Shown piece by piece: positions 53,334 through 61,335 of a stretch of 64,000 bases of DNA; position 1 is the first letter of the stretch, and every line of letters begins with the position of its first letter. The translations under genes and the position numbers were made by a program. This stretch comes from Haloarcula sp. DT43. GTDB taxonomy: Archaea > Halobacteriota > Halobacteria > Halobacteriales > Haloarculaceae. The notes below the pieces were generated by a model. It ran no database searches, had not been told where the DNA came from, and saw only the letters and a list, made by a program, of their open reading frames with translations. The stretch covers positions 124,001-188,000 of the forward strand of contig NZ_JAYMGZ010000001.1 of the NCBI RefSeq assembly GCF_037078405.1, given 5' to 3'.

Positions 53334-53765
53334 TCAGATGTCGTCGAAGCTGCCGATGCGATAGGAGGCGTCCTCCTCCTCGCCCTGGTCCAGGTCTTCG
53401 AGGTGGATGACCTCGTCCTGGTCCATCTCGTCGAGTCGCTGGCGGAGTTTGGTGACGTAGCGCTTGTGTTCTTCCAGTTGTTCGCGGAGGTGTTCGGCTT
53501 CGAGTTCGAGCCGCTCGTGTTCGCGGACGAAGCTCTTCGGGACCTCGACTTTCGGGGGGAAGCTCTCGGTGCTGGTCTCAGTCGCGTCGTCCTCGAACTC
53601 GTGTTCCGGGGCGACTTTCACCTGCCCGTCGTGGGAGACGAGCGTGTCGACGTAGTCCCGGAACACCGCGGACAGCGAGATGTCGCGCTCCTCGGCGATT
53701 TCGCGGAGGGTCTCGAATTTGTCCTCGCTGACCCGAAAGGAGATAGTCTTGTTTTTGTTGCCCAT
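53334..53765 (-). CDS. Ribbon-helix-helix protein with coiled-coil tail
   Basis: A 143-aa protein. The N-terminal ~48 residues (NKTISFRVSEDKFETLREIAEERDISLSAVFRDYVDTLV) are a ribbon-helix-helix (CopG-like) DNA-binding domain. The C-terminal ~65 residues are a charged coiled coil (EHERLELEAEHLREQLEEHKRYVTKLRQRLDEMDQ) and an acidic end. It probably binds DNA as a dimer. The ATG at 53765 is preferred over an open extension to 53897. Confidence 0.85.
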   Translation of the reverse strand: MGNKNKTISFRVSEDKFETLREIAEERDISLSAVFRDYVDTLVSHDGQVKVAPEHEFEDDATETSTESFPPKVEVPKSFVREHERLELEAEHLREQLEEHKRYVTKLRQRLDEMDQDEVIHLEDLDQGEEEDASYRIGSFDDI

Positions 53766-53890
53766 AGTTATGTACCGTTTTAGTGGCAACGTATTTAATC
53801 GTTTGTCAGACGCTACCGCTCGCCGCCCGTGGGCGACGGCGGCGGAACCGGTGTGATTTAACAGCCGGCCGGCCCGGGTTCCGGACAGAG

Positions 53891-54319
53891 ATGGCAACAG
53901 ACATCGACGCGACCGCCCACCACTTCGGCATCATCGTCAGCGACCTGGACCGCGCCGTCGAGTTCTACCGGGACGTGCTCGGACTGGACGTACTGACCCG
54001 CTTTTCGGTCGGCGGCGCGGCGTTCGGAACCGCAGTCGACATCGAGGGGGCCAGCGCCGAACTGGTCCACCTCGACGCCGGCGGCGCGCGCCTGGAACTG
54101 GCGACATACGAGCCAGAGGGCGAAGCGATGCCGGACCCGGAGCTCAATCGACCGGGGGCGACCCATCCCGGCCTGGAAGTCGACGACCTCGACGCCGTCG
54201 CCGACCGGCTCCCCGACGACGTCGAAACCCTGAGCGGCCCGCAGACGACCGAGAGCGGGACGACAATCATGTTCGTCGTCGACCCCGAAGGGAACCTCAT
54301 CGAGCTACTGGAACCCTAA
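53891..54319 (+). CDS. Glyoxalase/VOC fold protein
   Basis: A 142-aa protein made of two VOC half-modules: HHFGIIVSDLDRAVEFYRDVLGLDVLTRFSVGG and THPGLEVDDLDAVADRLPDDV ... FVVDPEGNLIELLEP. His10 or His11, the Glu of LEL, His of THPGLEV and the last Glu of LIELLEP are the plausible metal ligands of a glyoxalase- or epimerase-like enzyme. The substrate is unknown. The ATG at 53891 begins the first strand. Confidence 0.88.
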   Translation: MATDIDATAHHFGIIVSDLDRAVEFYRDVLGLDVLTRFSVGGAAFGTAVDIEGASAELVHLDAGGARLELATYEPEGEAMPDPELNRPGATHPGLEVDDLDAVADRLPDDVETLSGPQTTESGTTIMFVVDPEGNLIELLEP

Positions 54320-54335
54320 AAAGCCGCCGGCCGGG

Positions 54336-54950
54336 TCAGTCCGCGCTGGCTTCGGCCTGTTCGTCCTGGAGGCTCTCCAGCGCGCCGACGACCGACTGCC
54401 GGTAGTTCTCGACGGAGAGCTGGTCGTACTCCTCGTCTGCCATCGCGATGTACTCGTCGACGGCCGGGTCATCCATGTCGGCCTCCGCGTAGCGCCTGAC
54501 CCTATCGAGGGTGCGCTCGGCCGTCTCGACGACCCAGCGGTCGCGGGTCGCCTCGTCGACCTCCGAGATGGACTCGGGGCGAATCGAGACGTTCACCTCG
54601 CCGTCGTCGGTCTCGTAGGTCCGCGGTTTGCCGACGACAGCGACGTAGGCCGGCGGCTCCAGTTCGCGTAGCATCGAGGCCGCGTCGGGCTGGTACTGCC
54701 CGGCGTACATGAAGAACGTGTCGCCGTTGGGGTCGACGACCCGTCCCTGCCAGTACTCGCTGTCCTCGCCGACGTCCTCGGTTTCGGTGAGGGTGCCGAC
54801 CAGGAACACGCGGTTGGCGCGCTGGCCGGTCGGGAGGAGGACGTACACCGGCGCGCGGTCGTCGTCGGATTCCTTGAACGTGTAGCTCGCGTCGTTGAAC
54901 TCGCGTGCGAAGACGCGCCGTGCGACCTCGCGGGTGGGTGTGCTCGCCAT
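54336..54950 (-). CDS. rpap3: RPA-associated protein (COG3390 type)
   Basis: A 204-aa protein with an N-terminal OB-like region (REVARRVFAREFNDASYTFKE and RVFLVGTLTETEDVGEDSEYWQGRVVDPNGDTFFMYAGQYQP) and a helical acidic C terminus. In other haloarchaea such proteins are encoded directly behind rpa3 and help the RPA protein; the position here, starting at the base after the rpa3 stop, agrees. It is probably part of single-stranded DNA metabolism. Confidence 0.85.
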   Translation of the reverse strand: MASTPTREVARRVFAREFNDASYTFKESDDDRAPVYVLLPTGQRANRVFLVGTLTETEDVGEDSEYWQGRVVDPNGDTFFMYAGQYQPDAASMLRELEPPAYVAVVGKPRTYETDDGEVNVSIRPESISEVDEATRDRWVVETAERTLDRVRRYAEADMDDPAVDEYIAMADEEYDQLSVENYRQSVVGALESLQDEQAEASAD

Positions 54951-55892
54951 CTAGATCGACCTCGCTTTGATGAGAATCTCGTCGGCATCCACGGCCCCGG
55001 TCAGTCGCTCCTGCTCGTCGGCGAGCAGGTACCGGCCGAAGGTCGGCCCCCGGACGCGGTAGTACCGCCCGAGAATCTTCTGTCGCATCTCGTCGGCGAC
55101 GACGGTGGTGTCGAGCGCGTCCATCGCCATCTCCTTGGCCTCCGCCAGCGAGATGCCGGTCAGCTCCTCGGTCGCCGTCTCGTCGAAGATGACCTCGGTG
55201 ACCTCCTCGCCGTCGTCTAGGACGCCCTTGATTCGGAGGTCGAACTCGCCTTCGACCTCGCCGTGTTCGCTACAGCGGCCGTTCTGGAGGACGCGGGTAC
55301 AGTCGTCTTCGGGGCAGCGCTTGATGAGCCCGGACCCGGACTGGATGTCGACCAGCGCGCCCTCGGCCTCGACGCTGTCGTCGCCGACCTCGATTGCCTC
55401 GTCGAGCTCCTCGATGGTGGTCGTCCGGTTGAGCTTCACGGAGAAGCGACCCTGGTACTCGTCGGTGACGACGTTGCGCAGGGCGTAGGACTTGCCCTCC
55501 TCCAGGGAGGGGAGGTCGGACTTGGACCACTTGGTGAACTTTATCGTGCCCGTCTCGTCGCCCAGCAGGCCGACCTGGGCCACGGCGTCGGCGCGTGGCT
55601 CCCAGAGTTCGACGACCGTCGCGCGAACGTCGACCCACTCCTCGGGGGCGTCGACGTCGGCGACGTTGACCTGCTCGTTGCCGCCGCCACCGCCGCCCAG
55701 CTGGTCGCGGTCCATGCCGGCCTCGTCGAGGTACGTGTTGACGACGCTCCGGCGGGCCTCGCTGATGGGCACCTGGTAGTCGTTGACCAGCGTCTCGAGC
55801 CTGTCGACGACGTCGTCGACGGCGATGTCCAGCTGGTCGGAAAACTGCTCGTGTATCTCTGTCGCGTGGGTACGCAAATCTGACTCAGTCAT
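54951..55892 (-). CDS. rpa3: Single-stranded DNA-binding protein RPA (Rpa3 type)
   Basis: A 313-aa replication protein A homologue. An N-terminal helical part precedes an OB fold (WVDVRATVVELWEPRADAVAQVGLLGDETGTIKFTKWSKSDLP). A zinc-finger region has KRCPEDDCTRVLQNGRCSEHGEVEG, and a C-terminal region resembles the RPA41-type fold. A poly-Gly linker follows the N-terminal helices. It should bind single-stranded DNA in replication and repair. The adjacent rpap3 supports assignment to the Rpa3 rather than the Rpa1 group. Confidence 0.88.
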   Translation of the reverse strand: MTESDLRTHATEIHEQFSDQLDIAVDDVVDRLETLVNDYQVPISEARRSVVNTYLDEAGMDRDQLGGGGGGNEQVNVADVDAPEEWVDVRATVVELWEPRADAVAQVGLLGDETGTIKFTKWSKSDLPSLEEGKSYALRNVVTDEYQGRFSVKLNRTTTIEELDEAIEVGDDSVEAEGALVDIQSGSGLIKRCPEDDCTRVLQNGRCSEHGEVEGEFDLRIKGVLDDGEEVTEVIFDETATEELTGISLAEAKEMAMDALDTTVVADEMRQKILGRYYRVRGPTFGRYLLADEQERLTGAVDADEILIKARSI

Positions 55893-56055
55893 TGGCTGTC
55901 ACTGTCTCCGCCTGGTTTTCGTTGGGAGACAGTCGACAGTTGGTCGCCTTCGGTTATAAACGCTCGCCCAGCGGAGTGAAAGTGAAGCCGTGCGTTCGCC
56001 GGACCGAGACAGACCGCGCGAGAAGATTGATTTGTCGCGGGACACAACGGGCGGT

Positions 56056-56340
56056 ATGGCCGACGACGACCAACTCGCGCGGTTCATCCGGGAGACGCTA
56101 CGGTCGGCCGAGCAGCAGCTCTCGGACGCGAAGGAGGCCTACAAGAACGGGAAGCGGTCGGCGGAGGCCGGCCTGCCCAGAGACGAGGAGGGACGGGCCC
56201 GCGTCGTCTGTCGCCGCCACGCCGAGTACCGCGCGGTGTCGATGGACGCCCAGCGGCGGCCCGTGTGTTACGACGCCGAGAGTCCGGACTGTCAGGGCTG
56301 TGTCGAAGACATCAGGGACGGGACGATAGAGACGTGGTGA
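56056..56340 (+). CDS. 94-aa haloarchaeal protein with His/Cys-rich half
   Basis: The first half is helical (DQLARFIRETLRSAEQQLSDAKEAYKNGKRSAEA), and the second carries RVVCRRHAEYRAVSMDAQRRPVCYDAESPDCQGCVEDI, with four Cys and a His that could bind zinc. Function unknown. ATG at 56056 follows a short AT-richer stretch. Confidence 0.75.
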   Translation: MADDDQLARFIRETLRSAEQQLSDAKEAYKNGKRSAEAGLPRDEEGRARVVCRRHAEYRAVSMDAQRRPVCYDAESPDCQGCVEDIRDGTIETW

Positions 56341-56422
56341 GCGACAGTCGACGGGGCCGCGTTGCTCGTCGACCGCGCGCTCGCGGTACAACACTTTAGC
56401 ACGGGCCGGGCGAAGCCGGGGT

Positions 56423-57412
56423 ATGGACAGACCGCTCGTCGCGCTCGTTTTGGCCGGTGGGACCGGCACGCGGCTGTATCCGGCGAGCCGGAGCGACCGG
56501 CCCAAACAGTTCCTCTCGTTCGGGCCCGGGGAGTCGCTACTCGCCGAGACGGTCAGTCGGGTCGGGTTCGCGGACGAGACGTACGTGTTGACCCGGGAAT
56601 CCTTCGCCGACGGGGTGCGAGCGCGCGTCCCGAACGCGGCGGTGCTGACCGAGCCGGAGCCGAAAGACACCGGGCCGGCGCTCGTGTACGCGGCCCACCG
56701 CGTCCGCGAGCAGGTCGGGGACTGCGTTTTGCTGTGTCTGCCCAGCGACCACCGGGTTTCGGGGCCGTTCGAGCGGGTCGGGCGGACGGCCGCGCGAGTC
56801 GCAGTGGAAACGGAGGGGGTCGTCACCGTCGGCATCGAGCCGGACCGGCCGGCGACCGGCTACGGCTACGTCAAGCCAGGCCCGTCCGGAGACGGCTTCG
56901 CGCCGGTCGAGACGTTCCACGAGAAGCCCGACCGGGAGACCGCACAGCGGTACGTCGAGGAGGGGTTCTACTGGAACGCCGGCCTGTTCGCGTGGACGCC
57001 GACCGCCCTCCTGTCGGCCGCGGCAGCCTCGCCGCTCGCGCCCATGGTCGAACGGCTGGACGAGGCCGACGCGGCGTTCGACGCCGTCGACCCGGTGAGC
57101 ATCGACTACGCGGTGCTCGAAGGGGCCGAGAACGCCTTCGTCGTCCCGGCGGCGCTTGACTGGGACGACCTGGGGTCGTGGGACGCCGTCGAGCGAGTGC
57201 TGGACAGCGAGGACGGGAACGCGGTACTGGGCGACGCAGTCACTATCGACGCCGACGGGAACGTGCTGGCGAGCGACGGCCACGTCAGCGCCGTCGGCGT
57301 CGACGACCTCGTGGTGGCGTCCTTCGACGACCGCACGCTCGTCGTCCCGAAAGACGAGGCCCAGCGCGTCCGCGACGTGGTCGCGGAACTGCGGGACGAC
57401 GGCCTGTTCTGA
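56423..57412 (+). CDS. Mannose-1-phosphate guanylyltransferase-like nucleotidyltransferase
   Basis: A 329-aa sugar-1-phosphate nucleotidyltransferase. The signature LAGGTGTRLYPASRSDRPKQFLSF matches the GDP-mannose pyrophosphorylases (GxGxRLxPxSR..PKQF), with LPSDHRV and EKPDRETAQRYVEEGFYWNAGLFAWTP further on. It would make GDP-mannose for glycan assembly. The second half lacks the mannose-6-phosphate isomerase domain found in bifunctional ManC. The ATG at 56423 follows a TTTAG element about 25 nt upstream. Confidence 0.9.
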   Translation: MDRPLVALVLAGGTGTRLYPASRSDRPKQFLSFGPGESLLAETVSRVGFADETYVLTRESFADGVRARVPNAAVLTEPEPKDTGPALVYAAHRVREQVGDCVLLCLPSDHRVSGPFERVGRTAARVAVETEGVVTVGIEPDRPATGYGYVKPGPSGDGFAPVETFHEKPDRETAQRYVEEGFYWNAGLFAWTPTALLSAAAASPLAPMVERLDEADAAFDAVDPVSIDYAVLEGAENAFVVPAALDWDDLGSWDAVERVLDSEDGNAVLGDAVTIDADGNVLASDGHVSAVGVDDLVVASFDDRTLVVPKDEAQRVRDVVAELRDDGLF

Positions 57413-57418
57413 CCGCCG

Positions 57419-58201
57419 CTAGCTCCGCATCGACCCGCCGTCGACCGGGAGCGCCGTCCCGGTGACGTAGGAGGAGCGGGCCGAGGAGAGATACGCCACC
57501 ACGTCGCCGAGTTCCTCGGGCTGACCGACCCGTTCCAGCGGCGCGTCCGACCACGACTCGATGCCCGCCTCGTAGGAGTCGTACTCGCCGCGCTCGACGG
57601 CGGCCTCGACCAGTTCCTCGATGCGGGGCGTCTCGTGTGCGCCGGGCAGGACGGCGTTGACGCGCACCTCGGGCGCGAACTCCCGAGACTGGGTCTTCAT
57701 CAGGCCGATGACCGCCCGCCGGACGGCGTTCGACAGCACGAGGTCGTCGATGACCTCCCGCACCGAGCGGGACGTGATGTTGACGATGGTCCCGGCGTCG
57801 GAATCGCGGAGGTGCGGGTAGGCGGTCCGCGTGGTCCAGACGGCGCTCATCACCAGCAGGTCGTAGGCGCTGTACCACTCGCGTTCGGTCGTCTCCATGA
57901 ACGGGCCGGGGGCCGGGCCGCCGGCGCTGGTGACGACGTGGTCGAGGCCCCCGAAAGTGTCGACGGTCTGCTCGACCAGCGCCTCGACCTGGTCGGGGTC
58001 GGTGATGTCGGCTTCGACGGCCAGCACGTCGCCGTCGCCGACCGATTCGAGTCGGTCGCGAGCCGCGTCGACGTGGGCCGGCGTCCGGCCACAGACCGCC
58101 ACGTTCGCGCCCTCGGCGGCGAGGGCTTCGGCGCTCGCGAGTCCGAGTCCGCTGGTCGCGGCTGTACACAGCGCTGCGTTGCCTTCGAGTTCGAGGTCCA
58201 T
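57419..58201 (-). CDS. SDR family protein with altered active-site motif
   Basis: A 260-aa SDR: AATSGLGLASAEAL (cofactor loop), a Cys-Gly-Arg after the second strand, and VTSAGGPAPG. The usual YxxxK is not seen; the segment after VNITSRS reads DLVLSNAVRRAVIGLMKTQ, with Leu where Tyr is normal. This matches an atypical haloarchaeal and bacterial SDR subgroup. The C terminus (YVTGTALPVDGGSMRS) is FabG-like. Whether it is a true dehydrogenase or an altered enzyme is open. Start at ATG 58201. Confidence 0.82.
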   Translation of the reverse strand: MDLELEGNAALCTAATSGLGLASAEALAAEGANVAVCGRTPAHVDAARDRLESVGDGDVLAVEADITDPDQVEALVEQTVDTFGGLDHVVTSAGGPAPGPFMETTEREWYSAYDLLVMSAVWTTRTAYPHLRDSDAGTIVNITSRSVREVIDDLVLSNAVRRAVIGLMKTQSREFAPEVRVNAVLPGAHETPRIEELVEAAVERGEYDSYEAGIESWSDAPLERVGQPEELGDVVAYLSSARSSYVTGTALPVDGGSMRS

Positions 58202-58250
58202 ACCGGGACGAAGTACCGACTGGCTCAAAGAAGTCCCGCTCGCGGACCGC

Positions 58251-58700
58251 CTAGCTGCCCCAGAAGTTGTCCCGACTGCCCAGCCGCCGGCCGTCGTCGT
58301 CCGCGTCGTCCGTCTCCTCGGTGTCGGCGTCACTTTCCTCCGTGTCGGCGTCCGAAGGCTCTTCGTCCATCTCCAGGCGCTCGATTTCCTCGGCCCGGGC
58401 GTGGTTCGAGTGGACGTTCGTCACCTTGACCAGCGAGCGCGCCGGCGGGAGCACGCCGTCGACCATGATGATGAAGCCGTCCTCGGTCCGGCCGACGCCG
58501 GCACCGCTCTCGTGGATGTCCTCGACGTCGACGGTGACCTCCTCGCCCATTTTGACCGGCTGGCTCTTGAGTTCCGAGATGGGCTGGTTGTAGTGATTGC
58601 ACCACTCGGCACCGCCGCGGTCGCCGTAGTGGGTACAGCCCATCCCCTGGATTCGTTCGGTGAATTTGGGACAGTCGTCTGCGAGCGGACAGTCGGCCAT
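58251..58700 (-). CDS. TRAM-domain protein with Cys cluster
   Basis: A 149-aa protein. The N-terminal ~40 residues are cysteine-rich (DCPLADDCPKF ... GCTHYGDRGGAEWCNHY), followed by a TRAM RNA-binding domain (QPVKMGEEVTVDVEDIHESGAGVGRTEDGFIIMVDGVLPPARSLVKVTNVHSNHARAE). A low-complexity acidic tail follows. TRAM proteins act in tRNA modification or as RNA chaperones in archaea. Start at ATG 58700. Confidence 0.87.
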   Translation of the reverse strand: MADCPLADDCPKFTERIQGMGCTHYGDRGGAEWCNHYNQPISELKSQPVKMGEEVTVDVEDIHESGAGVGRTEDGFIIMVDGVLPPARSLVKVTNVHSNHARAEEIERLEMDEEPSDADTEESDADTEETDDADDDGRRLGSRDNFWGS

Positions 58701-58846
58701 ATCAGGGGATAGCGCGGCCGCTGGCAAAACGCTTGCGACCCCGCCGGAGCGGCCCGTGGGCCGGTTATTACGTTTGAGATTTTCACCGGCACACACTTTA
58801 GCGCCACTCGCTGGTTGTCGCGTAGCATTCGGTAACACTCGAAGCT

Positions 58847-60292
58847 ATGAGAACGCAGACGTCGGCGGGACTGGTGTGCCTGCTTCTGGTTTGTGCGTCC
58901 CCGGCCGCTCTCGGTGTCGAGCCGGGCCCGGCCGGACAGGTCGGCGGCGACAGCGCGATTGACGTCCGGTACACAGTCGCACGGGAGCCGGCCCAGGCCG
59001 GGCGAGTGCGGGTGACCGCGACGATTGAGCGACCGCGGCACGTCGCCGGCCTGTCGGTACGGCCACCGGCGGGGACGACGGTACGCCGGGCCGACGGCCT
59101 CTCCCGCGACGGTGACCGCTGGCGCGTCGACGGTCCCGGAACGGCACGGCTGACCTACACCGTGCCCGTCGGCCTCGCGACGACGTTCGGCCAGCGGACC
59201 GCCGACACCGACGACTGGACGCTGCTCGCCAGGCAGGAACTGTCGCTGCGCGCCCGCTGGCGCTGGCACGTCGGCCCGCGGCCCAGGTGGAACGAGTCGC
59301 TCGCACTCGCGCCCGGCCAGCGCGGCGTCGCCGGGACCACGGCGGCCTACATCGGCCCCCACGAGACGGCGACCGCGACGGTCGACGGCGACCGAATCAC
59401 GCTCGTCGTCCCGGCGGCCGCGGACCTGCGGCCGAACCGGACCGCGGTGCTGCACTCCATCAGCCACGCGAAGCGCGCCTCGACCGCCGGACGGGACCAC
59501 GACCACGTCCGCGTGTTCGTCGCCCCGAACGGGCTCGCGTCGGGGGGATACGCCCCCACGAACGGCGAGCCGGACGTCATCGTCAACGCCGGCGAACCGG
59601 TCCACTCCCCGGTCAACGTCTGGGTCCACGAGTACCGCCACACCCGACAGACGTTCGCGGTGACACCGGCGATGGCGTGGCTCGAAGAGGGCAGCGCCGA
59701 CTACCACACGGCGGCGCTCACCTACGCCGCGGGCGACATCGGACGAGACCGGTTCCGGGACAGGGTCACGACCGAGCGCTACGAGACGGCGGACCTGACA
59801 CGGCCCGACAGCTGGGACGGTCCCGGCCCGCAGTACCACAAGGGGGCGCGCGTCGTCGCGGCCATCGACGCCCGCATCCGACAGGCGACCGAGGGTCGCC
59901 GGACGTTCGAAGCCGTCCTCGACAGGCTGATGCGACGGGACGACCGCGTCACCCTCGCGCTGTTCGCCAAGACGGTGTCTTCCGTCGCCAGGGCGGACCT
60001 CGGCGCGTTCGTTCGGGGGGCCGTCACCGGCGACGCACCGACGGTCCCAATCGACGGCCTCACCGACAGCGGCCCGCGACGGAGCGGGTCGGCGGACACG
60101 ACCGAGCGGCCGACGAACGCCGCGCCGTCGGTCGGGAGCGCCGCCACGGCGACGAACGGTGACGAGCCCGCAGCCGGCGTCGACACGGCCCGACCCGTCA
60201 CCGACCGCCACGGCGAGTGGACCGTCCTCGGGACGCTCGGCATGCTGTCGGTGCTGCTGGCCCGTCGCCAGCGACGGCGCGAACGGCCGTAG
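58847..60292 (+). CDS. Secreted membrane-anchored metallopeptidase-like protein
   Basis: A 481-aa protein with an N-terminal signal peptide (AGLVCLLLVCASPAALG). The zinc motif is HEYRH (His261, Glu262, His265), with the third ligand in WLEEGSAD (Glu280/281), the HExxH...E layout of the peptidase-MA/M1-like gluzincins. About 200 residues of strand-rich sequence precede it. A short hydrophobic helix near the C terminus (TVLGTLGMLSVLLA) with a basic end suggests a membrane anchor. It is probably a cell-surface peptidase; the substrate is unknown. Confidence 0.8.
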   Translation: MRTQTSAGLVCLLLVCASPAALGVEPGPAGQVGGDSAIDVRYTVAREPAQAGRVRVTATIERPRHVAGLSVRPPAGTTVRRADGLSRDGDRWRVDGPGTARLTYTVPVGLATTFGQRTADTDDWTLLARQELSLRARWRWHVGPRPRWNESLALAPGQRGVAGTTAAYIGPHETATATVDGDRITLVVPAAADLRPNRTAVLHSISHAKRASTAGRDHDHVRVFVAPNGLASGGYAPTNGEPDVIVNAGEPVHSPVNVWVHEYRHTRQTFAVTPAMAWLEEGSADYHTAALTYAAGDIGRDRFRDRVTTERYETADLTRPDSWDGPGPQYHKGARVVAAIDARIRQATEGRRTFEAVLDRLMRRDDRVTLALFAKTVSSVARADLGAFVRGAVTGDAPTVPIDGLTDSGPRRSGSADTTERPTNAAPSVGSAATATNGDEPAAGVDTARPVTDRHGEWTVLGTLGMLSVLLARRQRRRERP

Positions 60293-60398
60293 CTTCCGCC
60301 TCCCGTCATCTGCTCCGGGAACGCCGGCCACGGCGTCGCGCCGGACCGAACATGTTCTTCCACAACGGTCATGCCGACCGCTTCCGTGCCCTCCGGCA

Positions 60399-60761
60399 AT
60401 GGCGTCACAGTCACTCTTCGAGCGAATCGGCGGTCGGGACGCGGTCGAGGCGGTGGTCTCTGACTTCTACGACCGCGTGCTCGACGACCCCCTTCTCGAA
60501 CCGTACTTCGAGGACACCGACATGGACCGGCTCCGCAGCCACCAGACCCAGTTCATCAGCGCCGTCGCCGGCGGCCCGGTCGACTACGACGGCGACGACA
60601 TGCGGACCGCTCACGAGGGGCTGGGCATCACCGAGGACGCGTTCGCAAACGTCGCAACCCACCTCGAAGCCGCGCTCCGGGAGAACGGCGTTCCCGACGA
60701 CGACGTCTCGGCGATTCTCGGCGAGGTCGCCGCCATGGAAGACGACATCGTGGAGTCGTAG
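60399..60761 (+). CDS. Truncated hemoglobin, group I type
   Basis: A 120-aa two-over-two globin: LFERIGGRDAVEAVVSDFYDRVLDDPLLEPYFEDTD begins the fold, Tyr24 is the likely B10 tyrosine that stabilises bound O2, and His72 in MRTAHEGLGI is the proximal haem ligand. The length is normal for the family. It may bind O2 or NO. The ATG at 60399 begins the canonical MASQSLFERIGG. Confidence 0.93.
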   Translation: MASQSLFERIGGRDAVEAVVSDFYDRVLDDPLLEPYFEDTDMDRLRSHQTQFISAVAGGPVDYDGDDMRTAHEGLGITEDAFANVATHLEAALRENGVPDDDVSAILGEVAAMEDDIVES

Positions 60762-60883
60762 ACAACTGGTCGCCGCGAAAGCGGGTCGGAGAGCGGGCAC
60801 GCGATGCCAGCCCCACTCGGTTTGCCGTGGTTCGACGCTTTCGGTGGTGTTTCAGAACGCCACGGTGTCGTTCAGCAGCGTCA

Positions 60884-60988
60884 CGGGCACGGTGGGATTC
60901 GAACCCACGACCGTCGGATGTCTTCCCCCGGTGGCAGCGCCAGCGGGGATAGAAGTCCGACGCTCTATCCGGACTGAGCTACGTGCCC
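60884..60988 (-). tRNA. tRNA-Arg (anticodon UCU) with a 30-nt intron
   Basis: On the minus strand: acceptor GGGCACG/CGTGCCC with discriminator G, D arm GCTC...GAGC, anticodon stem TCGGA/TCCGA and T arm GTGGG-TTCGAAT-CCCAC. The anticodon loop CTTCTA(intron)A gives anticodon TCT. The intron (60920-60949) follows position 37. Splice-site folding: CTTC pairs with GAAG as a 4-bp central helix with 3-nt bulges TAT and ACA and helices on both sides, a canonical bulge-helix-bulge. No encoded CCA. Confidence 0.95.
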
Positions 60989-61038
60989 TCGCTGCCGCAT
61001 ACTTCCGGCGGTGACAAAAGACGTGCGGAACGCGGCGG

Positions 61039-61335
61039 TCAGCCACCGTGGTCGATGTCTTCTTCGACGTCGTCGGCCGTCGTGATGGCGTTGACGTTGC
61101 CGGTCTGGACCGCGGCCAGCCCGTCGATGTCACAGAGCGGGTCGATTTCGTCCTGCGTGGTCGAGACCAAGAGGTCGCCGAACTGGAGGCGGCGCTCGAC
61201 GGTCGCGCCGGCGGCCGCCGCGGCCGCGGCGACGCGGTCGGGGTCGGCGTCGTGGGCCGTTTCGAGGACCAGTTCGACGGGTTCGCCTTCGATGGGGGCT
61301 GCGCGCAGGCTCTCGACGGCGCGGGAGACGTACAT
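61039..61335 (-). CDS. 98-aa conserved haloarchaeal protein
   Basis: A small alpha/beta protein: VELVLETAHDADPDRVAAAAAAAGATVERRLQFGDLLVSTTQDEIDPLCDIDGLAAVQTGN. The two similar V-beta-A-helix units suggest a ferredoxin-like fold. Function unknown. It starts one base into the stop of the DUF373 gene (TGATG), so it is made with it. Confidence 0.78.
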   Translation of the reverse strand: MYVSRAVESLRAAPIEGEPVELVLETAHDADPDRVAAAAAAAGATVERRLQFGDLLVSTTQDEIDPLCDIDGLAAVQTGNVNAITTADDVEEDIDHGG

